DNA of 64,000 bases from Paenibacillus harenae (lineage in GTDB: Bacteria > Bacillota > Bacilli > Paenibacillales > Paenibacillaceae), in the NCBI RefSeq assembly GCF_030812415.1, contig NZ_JAUSST010000007.1, positions 186,001 through 250,000 of the forward strand, read 5' to 3'. Positions within the stretch are counted from its first letter, which is position 1; each line of letters opens with the position of its first letter. The position numbers and the translations under genes were made by a program. This document shows, in pieces, positions 24,458-33,037 of the stretch. Under the pieces are notes generated by a model, which searched no databases, had not been told where the DNA came from, and saw only the letters and a list, made by a program, of their open reading frames with translations.

Positions 24458-24871
24458 GGAATAGTCGTTCTGATAATGTTTGATGATGATGATTCTATTT
24501 TTTCTGCCATGAGAGCGGGTGCGCGCGGATATCTCTTGAAAGGAGCGGGACAAGAGGAAACGCTTCGCGCGATACGCGCGGTCAGCAGCGGCGAGGCCAT
24601 ATTTAGTCCATCGATAGCCAGCCGTCTCATGCAATACTTTTCGGGATTGAAGCCGATTTCGACCGAATCCGTCCCTCTACCGGATCTTACGGAACGGGAA
24701 CGGGAAGTATTAACCTTGATCGCTCAAGGTTTCTCCAATTCAGATCTGGCGAACCGGCTTTTCCTCAGTCCCAAAACCGTGCGAAATCATATCACGAATA
24801 TATTCAGCAAGCTGCAGGTAGCCGATCGTGCTCAAGCGATATTGAGGGCGAAGGAAGCGGGATTGGGTTGA
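24458..24871 (+). pseudogene. NarL-type response regulator, C-terminal half
   Basis: 137 codons continuing the receiver domain (GIVVLIMFDDDDSIFSAMRA, GARGYLLKGA with the conserved Lys), a linker, then the LuxR helix-turn-helix LTEREREVLTLIAQGFSNSD and KTVRNHITNIFSKLQV. It is the missing half of the gene that starts at 10752. Standing alone it has no start codon or ribosome site of its own. Confidence 0.9.
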
Positions 24872-24972
24872 ATTCAATACCTATGGATTAATTAACGGGT
24901 ACTGTGTACTTAAAGATTTTCTGCTCATTTTTCTTGCATATGGGTAACACATAACCTCAAACTTGCCCATGA

Positions 24973-26526
24973 CTAACACATAAAACGACATGTAATCGGA
25001 AGCGAAGATGACCATGGCAAATACGGCTCGAGCGCCTCTGGATTTTGTGAATCCGGAAGCTGCGGAAGCTGCTCGAACAGGTACTTTAAATATTGAAATG
25101 GAAGAAGTCCGTTTTCCTTCGCCGTCTCGATGACGCTGTAGATCGCCGCACTTGCCTTCGCGCCGCGAGGCGTATTCGCAAATAACCAGTTCTTTCTTCC
25201 GATCACGAATGGCTTGATCGAGCGCTCACTGCGGTTATTATCGATCTCGAGCCGACCATCCTTCAGGAAGGTGGTCAATTTCTCCCACTGATTCAGGCTG
25301 TAAGCAATCGCTTTTCCAACCAGACTCTTCGGCAGTGTTTGAGAGCGCTGCTGCTTAAGCCATACCGAATAAGCCTCCAGGATCGGAAGGCTCCGCTTCT
25401 TTCGCTCGGCATATCGTTCTTCTGGCGAAGCATCCTTCAGCTCGCGCTCAATGGCGAAGAGAGCATTGCAGTAAGCCAGTCCTTGACTAGCCACCGAATC
25501 CTTGTTACCTCTGGTCGCTGGCGGGGCTGCTTTCAACGCTTCATCGTATTTACGCCGCGCATGTGCCCAGCACCCCACAAGAGTCACACCAGGAACCTTA
25601 TGATAGCCCGCATAACCATCGACATGCAGATAACCTTTGAACCCGGATAAGAAGATTTGTGGATGCTCGCCGCCACGTGTCTTCTGGTAATCGTAGATGA
25701 CCGCCGGTGCTACACCGCGTCCGGTGCGATACAGCCACAAATACGAGGACGATTGAGCAGACTTCCCAGGCTCACGCAGCACCTGCAGCGTCGTCTCATC
25801 TGCATGAAGCACATCCTGCCTTAGCAGATAAGCTTTCATCACGGAGACCAATGGCATGAGCCATTTCTGTGCACCATAGATCATCCAATTCGCCATCGTC
25901 TGACGAGATAACGTGTATCCGAGACGCGCGAAATGCTGCTCTTGCCGGTATAACGGCAAGCTGTCGACGTATTTCTGGCTCATTACGTAAGCCATGCTCG
26001 ACGGTGATGCCAAACTTCCCGGATAAACAGGTTTTGGCATCACAGCTGTGACGATCGGGGTTTCAATATCTTCACGTTCACAATGACGGCAGGCATACAC
26101 ATTTCGCACGTGACGGATGACCTTCACTTGTGGCGGTACAACGGCAATTTCATTGCGCGTCTCCGTACTCATCTCGTGAAGAGAACCACCGCAGCACGTA
26201 CATACTTGCTCGCCTTCTTCCAGTGAATAGGTGATGGTTTCTACTGGAAGCTTGGAGAGATCCTCTGTTCGCTTGCCGGATGACTTGCGACGCTCGTAGG
26301 TAATCTGTTCAGCCCGCGGCTCTTCACCAACAGGTGATGCCAGCATTTCGGCTTCATTGAACAATGAGAGCTCTAATTGATCCGGGTGCGTCTGCTCACT
26401 AGAAGTACCAAATCGCTTTTTCTGCGCTAAGCGGAACTGCTCTTCGTACCATTTAAGCTTAGCCGATAGTTCGATGATTTGTTGTTGTAGAGATTCAATG
26501 GTTGGCGTATCTGCATGTTTTTCCAT
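24973..26526 (-). CDS. tnpC: IS66 transposase TnpC
   Basis: 517 residues. The N-terminal coiled coil (IESLQQQIIELSAKLKWYEE) is followed by a zinc-finger-like CTCCGG and the IS66 DDE domain: VLHADETTLQVLREPG (first Asp), HVDGYAGYHKV (second Asp), GCWAHARRKYDEAL, and NNRSERSIKPFVIGRKNWLF with the catalytic Glu. The length is normal for the family and no disruption is visible. Third gene of tnpA-tnpB-tnpC. Confidence 0.95.
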   Translation of the reverse strand: MEKHADTPTIESLQQQIIELSAKLKWYEEQFRLAQKKRFGTSSEQTHPDQLELSLFNEAEMLASPVGEEPRAEQITYERRKSSGKRTEDLSKLPVETITYSLEEGEQVCTCCGGSLHEMSTETRNEIAVVPPQVKVIRHVRNVYACRHCEREDIETPIVTAVMPKPVYPGSLASPSSMAYVMSQKYVDSLPLYRQEQHFARLGYTLSRQTMANWMIYGAQKWLMPLVSVMKAYLLRQDVLHADETTLQVLREPGKSAQSSSYLWLYRTGRGVAPAVIYDYQKTRGGEHPQIFLSGFKGYLHVDGYAGYHKVPGVTLVGCWAHARRKYDEALKAAPPATRGNKDSVASQGLAYCNALFAIERELKDASPEERYAERKKRSLPILEAYSVWLKQQRSQTLPKSLVGKAIAYSLNQWEKLTTFLKDGRLEIDNNRSERSIKPFVIGRKNWLFANTPRGAKASAAIYSVIETAKENGLLPFQYLKYLFEQLPQLPDSQNPEALEPYLPWSSSLPITCRFMC

Positions 26527-26596
26527 ACTTTACTCATTAGATAATAAACACCTAATCCCTGTAAGGACCTATGACGAAATGATTACAAAGATGTGA

Positions 26597-26950
26597 CTAA
26601 ATGACGGAAACGGCATTGACCTTGGGATGAGCTTGCCGCTGGCTGAGTGAAAGACCATCCAGCAGCCAGCGGAGCTCCCTGCTTGAAATGGCCACAACTT
26701 CCTCCTTGCCTGTAGGCCATTGAAATCTGCCCCGTTCCAGGCGGCGGTAGTAAAGCCAGAATCCATTATAATCCCAGTAAAGAATTTTGAGTTTGTTGCA
26801 TGCCCGGTTACAGAATACGAACAAGCCGGAAGAGAACGGATCCAAGCCGAAGCTTTCCTGGACGATGGCAGCAAGTCCGTCGATCGACTTGCGCAGATCG
26901 GTAGAACCACAGGCAAGAAACACACGCTGATTGCTTGAAAAGGTCAGCAT
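26597..26950 (-). CDS. tnpB: IS66 accessory protein TnpB
   Basis: 117 residues with the Orf2 family signature: VFLACGSTDLRKSIDGLA, LFVFCNRACNKLKILYWDYN and GFWLYYRRLERGRFQWP. It is required with TnpA for IS66-type transposition. Its start overlaps the end of tnpA by 7 bases. Confidence 0.95.
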   Translation of the reverse strand: MLTFSSNQRVFLACGSTDLRKSIDGLAAIVQESFGLDPFSSGLFVFCNRACNKLKILYWDYNGFWLYYRRLERGRFQWPTGKEEVVAISSRELRWLLDGLSLSQRQAHPKVNAVSVI

Positions 26951-27285
26951 GATGAAGTAAGCACGTAAATCACTTCGCGCAGAAGCTTCGGGTCAAAGCC
27001 GGAATGAAGCTCAACCCTGATCTCACCGATATGAAGGATTAGAAAAGGAGCAGAAAAAACGCTGCCCGGTGGATCAACAGCGGCAAGAGGTACAAACTGT
27101 ACGTGAGAAGTCTTTGGGTCTGGAGTAGTCTGGGATGAACCACGTTTTATTTTGTAAAGCCAATATTTCAATTGTTCGACAGAGCACTCATTTGCGTTGC
27201 ACCAAGCTTTCATTGTGAGGCCACTTGCCCGATAGGCTGCGATGCGTGCTTGCCAATCTTGTCTGCGTTGTTCATTAGCATTCAT
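26944..27285 (-). CDS. tnpA: IS66 accessory protein TnpA
   Basis: 113 residues. The N-terminal helix-turn-helix (WQARIAAYRASGLTMKAWCN, then ANECSVEQLKYWLYKI) fits the IS66 Orf1/TnpA group, a presumed DNA-binding partner. The inverted element end lies 81 bases upstream of its start, at 27366. Confidence 0.9.
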   Translation of the reverse strand: MNANEQRRQDWQARIAAYRASGLTMKAWCNANECSVEQLKYWLYKIKRGSSQTTPDPKTSHVQFVPLAAVDPPGSVFSAPFLILHIGEIRVELHSGFDPKLLREVIYVLTSSC

Positions 27286-27437
27286 GAGATATCCTCCATA
27301 CTCAGGTTAAACTCATGATCTCATAGCGAGCGTAGTAGTTGAAGGTGGGAAGAGTTTGACGCTTACGTATATATAAGGCATTATACGCCAAACATTTAAG
27401 TCATTACAATCATTTATCTTCTTTTATGCATCAAAAT

Positions 27438-27486
27438 AAGCCAAGCTTCAACCAAGACAGAATCCTGGTTGAAGCTCGGCTTGAAT
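27438..27486 (-). terminator. Terminator after the YHYH protein gene
   Basis: A 16-bp stem with one mismatch (AGCCAAGCTTCAACCA with TGGTTGAAGCTCGGCT), followed on the minus strand by a T-rich stretch. It lies about 60 bases past the stop at 27547. Confidence 0.7.
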
Positions 27487-27546
27487 GTTTATTTCTTTGA
27501 ATTACAAGACGCTTCCCTCGAAATGTCTTGTTTACGGGCTTTTAAA

Positions 27547-28257
27547 TTAGTTAGCTATTGAAATATAAAGATTATAACTATCCAAAGAGGAAATACTTCC
27601 ATTTACCCATTTCAATGCAGATCTTAATGGAATGTAATAGGTGCTATCTGCGATCTCGGCAGTAACATCTGTCGCCTTGCCATTAAGAAGTACATTACTA
27701 TTTGATTTAACTATTTTAATCGTCGACTTCTCCTTTTTCAGAACAATGTCCCCTGCCTTATCAATCTCAAGACTATAACCAGCAGCCTTCGAAAAATCTC
27801 TGACAGAGATATAGGTTGAGTACTTAACGCTAATTAATTGTTTATTTAAAACCTGTTGTTTCGTATCAACAAATAAGTTTAAGTCTAAATAGGTATATAC
27901 TGTTCCACTATTTGTATAGTAATTACAATCCCAGATCCGTTCATAATAAATATAGTATGTATCCGTAGATACATATACATCTTTAATCTTCTTACAGTGT
28001 GAAGCTTCTGGATATTCATTGCTGATTACTTTTACTTTTGTAATTTGGGTAGTTGTATTTGAAGAACTTGATTCTGAGCTACTCGAGCCACCATTATGGT
28101 AATGATATCCGGTGCACAATCCTTTAGCCTTGGATTTATCAGAACAGTTATGTCCACCGCTACTGTCCGTACGACCTGAATGAGCTAAAGCGATGGTAGG
28201 CATTATCATAGATACAAGCATGACAGACAATAAAATGATACTTACTAATTTCTTCAC
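27547..28257 (-). CDS. Secreted YHYH-domain protein with copper-amine-oxidase-type stalk domain
   Basis: About 236 residues from GTG 28257, which follows GGAGGGATATT; the frame continues nine codons upstream without a site. A signal peptide is present (KKLVSIILLSVMLVSMIMPT, cleavage near ALA-HS). The YHYH segment HSGRTDSSGGHNCSDKS to CTGYHYHNGG holds clustered His and Cys residues that could bind metal. A Ser-rich linker precedes a C-terminal Cu_amine_oxidN1-like fold (ISVRDFSKAAGYSLEID, TYYIPLRSALKWVNGSI), which in Bacillales is a cell-surface scaffold, not an enzyme. Exact role unknown. Confidence 0.82.
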   Translation of the reverse strand: MKKLVSIILLSVMLVSMIMPTIALAHSGRTDSSGGHNCSDKSKAKGLCTGYHYHNGGSSSSESSSSNTTTQITKVKVISNEYPEASHCKKIKDVYVSTDTYYIYYERIWDCNYYTNSGTVYTYLDLNLFVDTKQQVLNKQLISVKYSTYISVRDFSKAAGYSLEIDKAGDIVLKKEKSTIKIVKSNSNVLLNGKATDVTAEIADSTYYIPLRSALKWVNGSISSLDSYNLYISIAN

Positions 28258-28512
28258 AATATCCCTCCAATTATATAGACACAAAGAACTAAATGAAATC
28301 TAGTAAAATTATACTATCAATATTGAAGGAAATAAATGGTTAGATTGCAATTAATACATCTTTTTATATCAGCGCCTCCCTTCGATATGTCAGGCGAGGT
28401 CGTTCGTTCCGATCAGCAAAAAAACTTTCTCTGTCCGATTTTAACCATTTGGCATCCAACTTTTGGGCAAAGAAAGGGGGGTAATGGACATGGCTAACAA
28501 CATGCATTTAAG

Positions 28513-29127
28513 CTATCTTCTTTTGAGATTCGCTTTCATTAGTGAGGCAATCTTCTGTTCGTCCCCACTCGAAAACCGTTCCAGTTGATTGATGACAAGT
28601 TCTTGCCGTCGTACGGAATGGTTTTGGCTTAACTTAGCCTTTCCCTCTATTTTGTTGATTCTTATTTTGAATCCTTGAATCCCTTTACTCATCCCGGCGA
28701 TAAAGTCAGCGTCTACATCTTGCAAACGATATGAACTATCAGGAGCCTCATACTTCAATACCAGTTCATGCAAGTGATCCGCTGACTCATTTTCATCATC
28801 AATAAGTTCGACTCCGCCGTATACATGAACCGTCACATAATTCCATGTTGGAACTGCTTTATTTGTTTCATACCATGAAGGGGAGATATAGCAATGCGGA
28901 CCATGAAAAATGGCTAAGACAATTTAATTGCTGATATCCTTCCACTGAGGGTTCGGACGTGCAAGATGCCCATATAAGTATTTGTTCTCATTATCCAAAA
29001 TTAAAGGTAAATGAGTAGCAACGGGTATTCCGTTTTGTTGTGAAATTAGCGTTGCAAAGCTATGTTCCTTGATAAGGTCGTAAGCGATTTTTATTTCATC
29101 AATGTGAAAGTGCGAAGGAATATACAT
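28513..29127 (-). pseudogene. paiB: PaiB-type FMN-binding negative regulator, one nonsense codon
   Basis: A single reading frame of 205 codons interrupted only by TAA at 28924-28926 (codon 68): MYIPSHFHIDEIKIAYDLIK and GHLARPNPQWKDISN before it, VLAIFHGPHCYISPSWYETN and VPTWNYVTVHVYGG after it. These match the flavin-reductase-like PaiB family, which regulates sporulation and protease genes in Bacillus. The stop probably replaced a Glu codon. The ribosome site GGAGGAGAAAACC before ATG is intact. The only other option is that two fragments are made and reassociate. Confidence 0.85.
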
Positions 29128-29149
29128 GGTTTTCTCCTCCTCGTTTGCT

Positions 29150-29256
29150 CTATATGAGTGTTTTGGTCATTATAAAATCGATTTGTTCTTCATCACCCAT
29201 ATAGAAAGAGTGAGCTCCTGTTTGAACAAAGTCCATTTTTTTATAAAAGGTAATTA
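29150..29256 (-). pseudogene. paiA: PaiA-type GNAT acetyltransferase, C-terminal remnant
   Basis: About 35 codons: ITFYKKMDFVQTGAHSFYMG, then DEEQIDFIMTKTLI and a stop. This is the end of the PaiA polyamine acetyltransferase group, whose gene normally neighbours paiB. The 5' part is missing; the sequence switches at about 29257 to a piece of an unrelated membrane gene. Confidence 0.75.
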
Positions 29257-29376
29257 GTCCTCGAACTGTGGTTCGGTCTTGGCACGACTTACGCGGAATA
29301 CTGCGTAATGACCGGCTTATTCATAACAGCAGTAATATTAATGTTTAAGGATGCGCATGAATTTGAGCAGGATTAA
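29257..29376 (+). pseudogene. 3' fragment of a small membrane protein gene (duplicate)
   Basis: 40 codons reading VLELWFGLGTTYAEYCVMTG, then LFITAVILMFKDAHEFEQD and a stop. It is a diverged copy of the end of the gene at 31892-32209. The first codons meet the paiA remnant at a short shared word (AGTCCTCGAACTG). Confidence 0.8.
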
Positions 29377-29565
29377 ATGCTGTAATATAAGCATCCGTAT
29401 CCCGCTTGAACAAGCTGAAGGATCAGAGTAAAGCCACAACGAGACTTTCACCGGCTAAAAGAAAGGAGCAGCTGCCGCAAACTGCTCCTTTTGTTGTTCA
29501 ACTAACGTTCTCCATTTTAAATGGATGTTTACGCTGCGTTCATTCAACTATCGTACCCCGTAATA
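29257..29565. repeat. Duplicated segment, partner at 32097-32385
   Basis: Both places hold the membrane-gene 3' end, then AACGAGACTTTCACCGGCT, a hairpin around GGAGCAGCTG, GTTCAACTAACGTTCTCC, ATTTTAAATGGATGTTTA and CGCTGCGTTCATTCAACTAT. The copy at 32 kb has an extra stem-loop of about 40 bases. A segmental duplication of about 300 bp, 2.8 kb apart, in direct orientation. Confidence 0.8.
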
Positions 29566-29630
29566 AACGATCTCATCTACAAAGTACATCATTACGCAAT
29601 AGACAGATATCTCCCACCAACGTTACCTTC

Positions 29631-30392
29631 TCATCGCCCCCCGGTTACGCGTATTGTTTCTCCAATCACATAGCTATTGGCTTTCGAACCAAGGTAAACA
29701 ATGAGATTGGCAACATCCTCTGGTGTACCTAACCGTTTAGCAGGAATTGATTCCGCATGTTTTTTCAATAAGTCCTTTGGGAAAACCGATGCATTCGATT
29801 CTGTTAGAGTAAAACCAGGCATAACCACATTTGAGAAAATCCCCTCCGCTGCCAGCTCTAGCGATAATGATTTACTAAACCCAGATAGTGCAGATTTGCT
29901 TGCTGTGTACGATGTTCCACCCGTCATGCCATCTTCTGCAAGATTCGAAGACACATGGACAAGTCTGCCCCATTCCCTTTTTCTCATATAGGGAAGAACA
30001 GCTTTGGTAACGAGGTAAGTGCCTTTCAAGTTTTGATCGATAACAGAGAACCAACTATCTGTCGAAGTATGCTCAAATGGTTCAAATTTTGGCGCTGCTC
30101 CTCCCCAGAAAACTGCATTATTGACCAATACATCGATGCCACCAAACTCTTTGCCTACAAATTCGACTGCCTTCTGGATGCTTTCACTATTTTCCAAGTT
30201 CAAACGAACAGCTTGACAGGAAAGTCCTTGTGCCCGAATTTCTTCGGCTGTCCGTGATGCTGTCTCCTGATCGTTAGCGTAAGTAATGATAACATGAGCC
30301 TCTTCCGCTGCAAATTGTTTCGCAGTTGCTTTACCGATACCCTTAGATGCTCCTGTCACCACTACCACTTTTTCCTTTAATTCCAAATTCAT
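29631..30392 (-). CDS. SDR-family oxidoreductase (FabG-like)
   Basis: About 253 residues from ATG 30392 (AGGGGATGACTGCG upstream). Rossmann motif TGASKGIG near the N-terminus, NNAVF in place of NNAG, catalytic Ser in HVSSNLAEDG and YTASKSALSG (Tyr-x3-Lys), and a C-terminal GETIRVTGGR. A cytosolic NAD(P)H-dependent reductase with unknown substrate. A TetR regulator lies just upstream on the same strand and a shared operator word precedes both genes, so the SDR is its likely target. Confidence 0.9.
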   Translation of the reverse strand: MNLELKEKVVVVTGASKGIGKATAKQFAAEEAHVIITYANDQETASRTAEEIRAQGLSCQAVRLNLENSESIQKAVEFVGKEFGGIDVLVNNAVFWGGAAPKFEPFEHTSTDSWFSVIDQNLKGTYLVTKAVLPYMRKREWGRLVHVSSNLAEDGMTGGTSYTASKSALSGFSKSLSLELAAEGIFSNVVMPGFTLTESNASVFPKDLLKKHAESIPAKRLGTPEDVANLIVYLGSKANSYVIGETIRVTGGR

Positions 30393-30437
30393 CGCAGTCA
30401 TCCCCTATTCGTTTTATTTTCTTTGCTCAATATATAA

Positions 30438-30451
30438 GTAGACCGATCTAC
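30438..30451. promoter_or_regulatory. TetR operator before the SDR gene
   Basis: GTAGACCGATCTAC, an inverted repeat of GTAGA/TCTAC resembling the TAGACC-GGTCTA box known for LmrA/YxaF regulators. The same word occurs at 31116-31129. Confidence 0.65.
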
Positions 30452-30511
30452 ATAATTGAAAGATAATAAATGATTCGTATATCATAATCTTCACTACTTC
30501 TCTGCTATACA

Positions 30512-31090
30512 TTATTCCAGATCTCGAGTGTGCTCGAGAAGAATCTTTATTTCTCTTGCAATATGCATCAGCGGTTCCGAGCTTCGGTTAATACGGCACA
30601 AAATAATCGCTCCATCGATTGAGGCTGTAATAAACGTAGAGATTTGCGCTGCACGGGATGCGGAAAATCCGCTTTCTAATAGCATTTCTTCATAAGCCGA
30701 CCTCCATGAATCATAAGTCCTTTTACACGTTTCCCGTAATTTTTCACTGATATGGGAGGTTTCCAACGCAACAGATGCAATAGATCCGGCTATTACACAA
30801 TCGGAATCGTCAAATTTTTTTGACAGATAAAGAAATATGGAGTAAACCCCATCAGAGAGCGAATTGGCACTATCGAGAATTTTTCGTGTTTGATCGGCAA
30901 CACCCTGACCCAGTTTATCAATTGCTTCGGAAACAAGTTCCTCTTTGCCATTAGGGAAATGATGATAAAGCGATCCTCTTGGGGCACCACCTTCCTTTAT
31001 TATTTGATTTAGCCCTGTGCCGTGATAGCCATGCATTTCAATTAAACGTGTTGTAGCTTCAATAAAACGTTCACGTGCGGATTTATCCAT
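30512..31090 (-). CDS. TetR-family regulator (LmrA/YxaF-like)
   Basis: 192 residues. N-terminal HTH: RERFIEATTRLIEMHGYHGT, then GLNQIIKEGGAPRGSLYHHF. The ligand domain carries CVIAGSIASVALETS, typical of the YxaF/LmrA subgroup that represses multidrug or flavonoid-responsive genes. An operator lies just upstream of its own start (31116-31129) and another before the SDR gene, so autoregulation plus SDR repression is expected. Confidence 0.9.
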   Translation of the reverse strand: MDKSARERFIEATTRLIEMHGYHGTGLNQIIKEGGAPRGSLYHHFPNGKEELVSEAIDKLGQGVADQTRKILDSANSLSDGVYSIFLYLSKKFDDSDCVIAGSIASVALETSHISEKLRETCKRTYDSWRSAYEEMLLESGFSASRAAQISTFITASIDGAIILCRINRSSEPLMHIAREIKILLEHTRDLE

Positions 31091-31115
31091 TGATGTATTT
31101 CTCCTCCAATTATGA

Positions 31116-31129
31116 AGATCGGTCTACAT
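31116..31129. promoter_or_regulatory. TetR operator before its own gene
   Basis: AGATCGGTCTACAT, the reverse of the box at 30438-30451, 26 bases upstream of the TetR start. Confidence 0.65.
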
Positions 31130-31368
31130 CAAAAGTATATTATCGAACATGAAATGTCAATACTTACCTTTAACTCCTCCAATTCGGATATGCGGAAGTG
31201 TTTTAGTCGGATGTTAACTAAATGATTTTTCATAGCCATCATACTCTACCGTATCTGATGTGCCATGTTTTTCATTGACTGTCTACATACATTTACGATT
31301 TTTTGACGGACGCATTATTTGTTTTATAATCAATATAACGATCGATTGGTTTTTTTGAGGAGGATACG

Positions 31369-31749
31369 ATGAGAAAAGGGGAAAAGACCAGGGATTTTAT
31401 CATCCGACAAGCTGCCGTTTTATTCAATTTGGTTCCTCCATCTCGGATTTGAGCCGTGTCACCGGTATGCAAAAGGGCAGATCGAGAGCGATGACGCCCA
31501 TCCGTCATTAAAGGAAAAGACGAAAATGGCAATGGCGAATTTTTTGGAGCTAATTCGTTCTCTTCTTCGGATGGGTATCGAACAAGGGAGTTTAAAGAAG
31601 AGACAGAGGTCCAAGAAATGGCCATCTATATTACCTCTGTTATTGAAGGCGGAGTTATGCTGAGTAGACTATACGAGGACAATACGTATATCCGTTCTAA
31701 TATAAATCGGTTGCTTAGAGAGATTGAAACATACCGAATGGGAAATTGA
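31369..31749 (+). pseudogene. TetR-family regulator, internally deleted and frameshifted
   Basis: ATG at 31369 follows an intact GAGGAGGATACG. The frame reads MRKGEKTRDFIIRQAAVLFN, then shifts to GSSISDLSRVTGMQKGR (recognition helix), loses the start of the ligand domain, continues HPSLKEKTKMAMANFLELIR and shifts again to EVQEMAIYITSVIEGGVMLS. At least two frame changes and a deletion. No obvious target gene is adjacent except the small membrane gene downstream. Confidence 0.8.
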
Positions 31750-31891
31750 ATTCGCTCCACCGTTTGGTAGCTATATTATGCCTGCCTCCGTCAGTTTCTC
31801 GTCCAGTTTCGCCCTTGGAATCTCTTCAGGCCTTAACTTAGCCAGTCCAAGTTCCGAAATAGAATATAACAAGATAATAGGGGAGATAACT

Positions 31892-32209
31892 TTGTCACCA
31901 AATAAAAGAAAAAAACTAAACAAGTCACCCGTGCTTCTGGCGACTATGGAGCGGATCTCGTTAATTCTAAATCCGGGGAAAAAAACATTGCACAAACCAA
32001 ACACTGGCCGCTACATGTTCGTAATCATCGCATTACTAATCGCGTGCATCGGCATTTTTACAGGCTCAGCGGCGGGACTCTACGCAGTCCTCGAACTGTG
32101 GTTCGGTCTTGGCATGACTTACGCGGAATGCTGCGTAATTACCGCTATCTTATTCATAACAGCGGTAATATTAATGTTTAAGGATGCGCGTGAACATGAG
32201 GCGGATTAA
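31892..32209 (+). CDS. Small membrane protein, unknown
   Basis: 105 residues from TTG 31892, which follows GGGGAGATAAC; the open frame reaches back to 31724 through the TetR remnant and is not used. A basic N-terminus (NKRKKLNKS) precedes two hydrophobic segments (YMFVIIALLIACIGIFTG and ITAILFITAVILMF) and an acidic tail. A diverged 3' copy lies at 29257-29376. Family unknown. Confidence 0.6.
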   Translation: MSPNKRKKLNKSPVLLATMERISLILNPGKKTLHKPNTGRYMFVIIALLIACIGIFTGSAAGLYAVLELWFGLGMTYAECCVITAILFITAVILMFKDAREHEAD

Positions 32210-32408
32210 GTGCAAAGCAACAACGAGACTTTCACCGGCTAGAAGAAAGGAGCAGCTGTCGCAAACTGCTCCTTTTGTTGTTCAACTAACGTTCTCCATT
32301 TTAAATGGATGTTTATAAATTCTAAAAAACCAGTCCCTGAAACGGCCTGGTTTGCGCTGCGTTCATTCAACTATCGTTCCCCGTTAGCTTAATAGGTAAG
32401 TCTTACCT

Positions 32409-32849
32409 TTATAGTTTTTCAATTGCTGATTTGATTTGTTCATTTAGGAGCGGCTTTTCTTTTGATTTAGCCCAATAAATAGTGAGTATATTTCCTTTCT
32501 CATATAAAAAAGGATACGTTGTGAATTTGGCATTTTTCATTTCCTTATTAAATTCTTTTATACCAGATTTACGACCAGCTTCTGTATTAAAAATATAAAA
32601 ATAAACCAATTCAGGGTCAGAATGATCTACAGTTGCAACGTCTTCAACCGAACTCATTTCTGGGATAACTTTATTCAATGTTGGTATTGTACCTGCCATC
32701 CCGTATGGTATAAGTTTTAAATTCTGTGATTCAAAAGCATTAATAACATCTTGAACACTATACTCATTCTCCTTGACATTTTTAACTTTAGAGCAACCAA
32801 CTAATGCGATCATACATATCAGAACGATAATTCCCAACTTAGATTTCAT
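32409..32849 (-). CDS. Small lipoprotein, paralogue 1
   Basis: 146 residues. Lipoprotein signal with lipobox ALVGC (Cys19), then a globular part with VQDVINAFESQNLKLIPYG, VYFYIFNTEAGRKSG and NILTIYWAKSKEK. Likely attached to the outer face of the membrane. The gene at 33038-33454 shares size, signal and block order (DVI/NVI-A, YFYIF/YVYIF, LTIYW/LVVYF, final AIEKL/AMQKL), so the two arose by duplication. Function unknown. Confidence 0.7.
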   Translation of the reverse strand: MKSKLGIIVLICMIALVGCSKVKNVKENEYSVQDVINAFESQNLKLIPYGMAGTIPTLNKVIPEMSSVEDVATVDHSDPELVYFYIFNTEAGRKSGIKEFNKEMKNAKFTTYPFLYEKGNILTIYWAKSKEKPLLNEQIKSAIEKL

Positions 32850-32895
32850 GGTGATTTCGCCTCCTTTAGGATTACCCTCATATTACCATAATTGG

Positions 32896-32990
32896 AACTA
32901 TCCTGCCCGTTAGCTCAACAAAGGCAACCGATCTTTCTGGCCGGCTGCCGTCGTGTCATGATTGAACTATCGTTCCCCGTTAGCTTAATG
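32896..32990. repeat. Dispersed stem-loop repeat, full unit
   Basis: AACTATCCTGCCCGTTAGCT, then a hairpin around GGCAACCG and CCGGCTGCCG, then GAACTATCGTTCCCCGTTAG and CTTAATG. The same arrangement of two CCGTTAGCT-AA words around a GGCAGCCGATC hairpin recurs in other gaps of the window. Confidence 0.7.
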
Positions 32991-33037
32991 ATTTACTGCA
33001 ATCCTACATCTTGCAGGTGTGTCGCCCGCGAATTGAG

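Larger units (their letters stand above)
10244..27366. mobile_element. 17.1-kb IS66-bounded block
   Basis: The left end reads GTAAGCGTCAAA inward from 10244. The right end at 27366 reads the same 12 bases inward on the minus strand. Both ends abut an 8-bp direct repeat. A complete IS66 gene set (tnpC, tnpB, tnpA) lies at the right; I find no second GTAAGCG end next to tnpC near 24.9 kb. So either one IS66-type transposon carries everything to 10244 as cargo, or two IS66 copies form a composite whose left copy is reduced to the 52-bp palindrome. The repeat is AT-rich and short, so chance cannot be wholly excluded. Confidence 0.6.

Noticed and set aside
24930..24972. GTAACACATAACC as the left end of the IS66 element
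   Set aside because: Only the first four bases match the right end GTAAGCGTCAAA, and no 8-bp repeat of the 27.37-kb flank adjoins it.
28513..28836. Separate small gene downstream of paiB
   Set aside because: It is in the same frame as the upstream part and continues the PaiB fold, so it is the rest of one interrupted gene.
31293..31625. 110-codon minus-strand frame
   Set aside because: The plus strand holds a recognisable TetR remnant with an intact ribosome site; the minus frame has neither.
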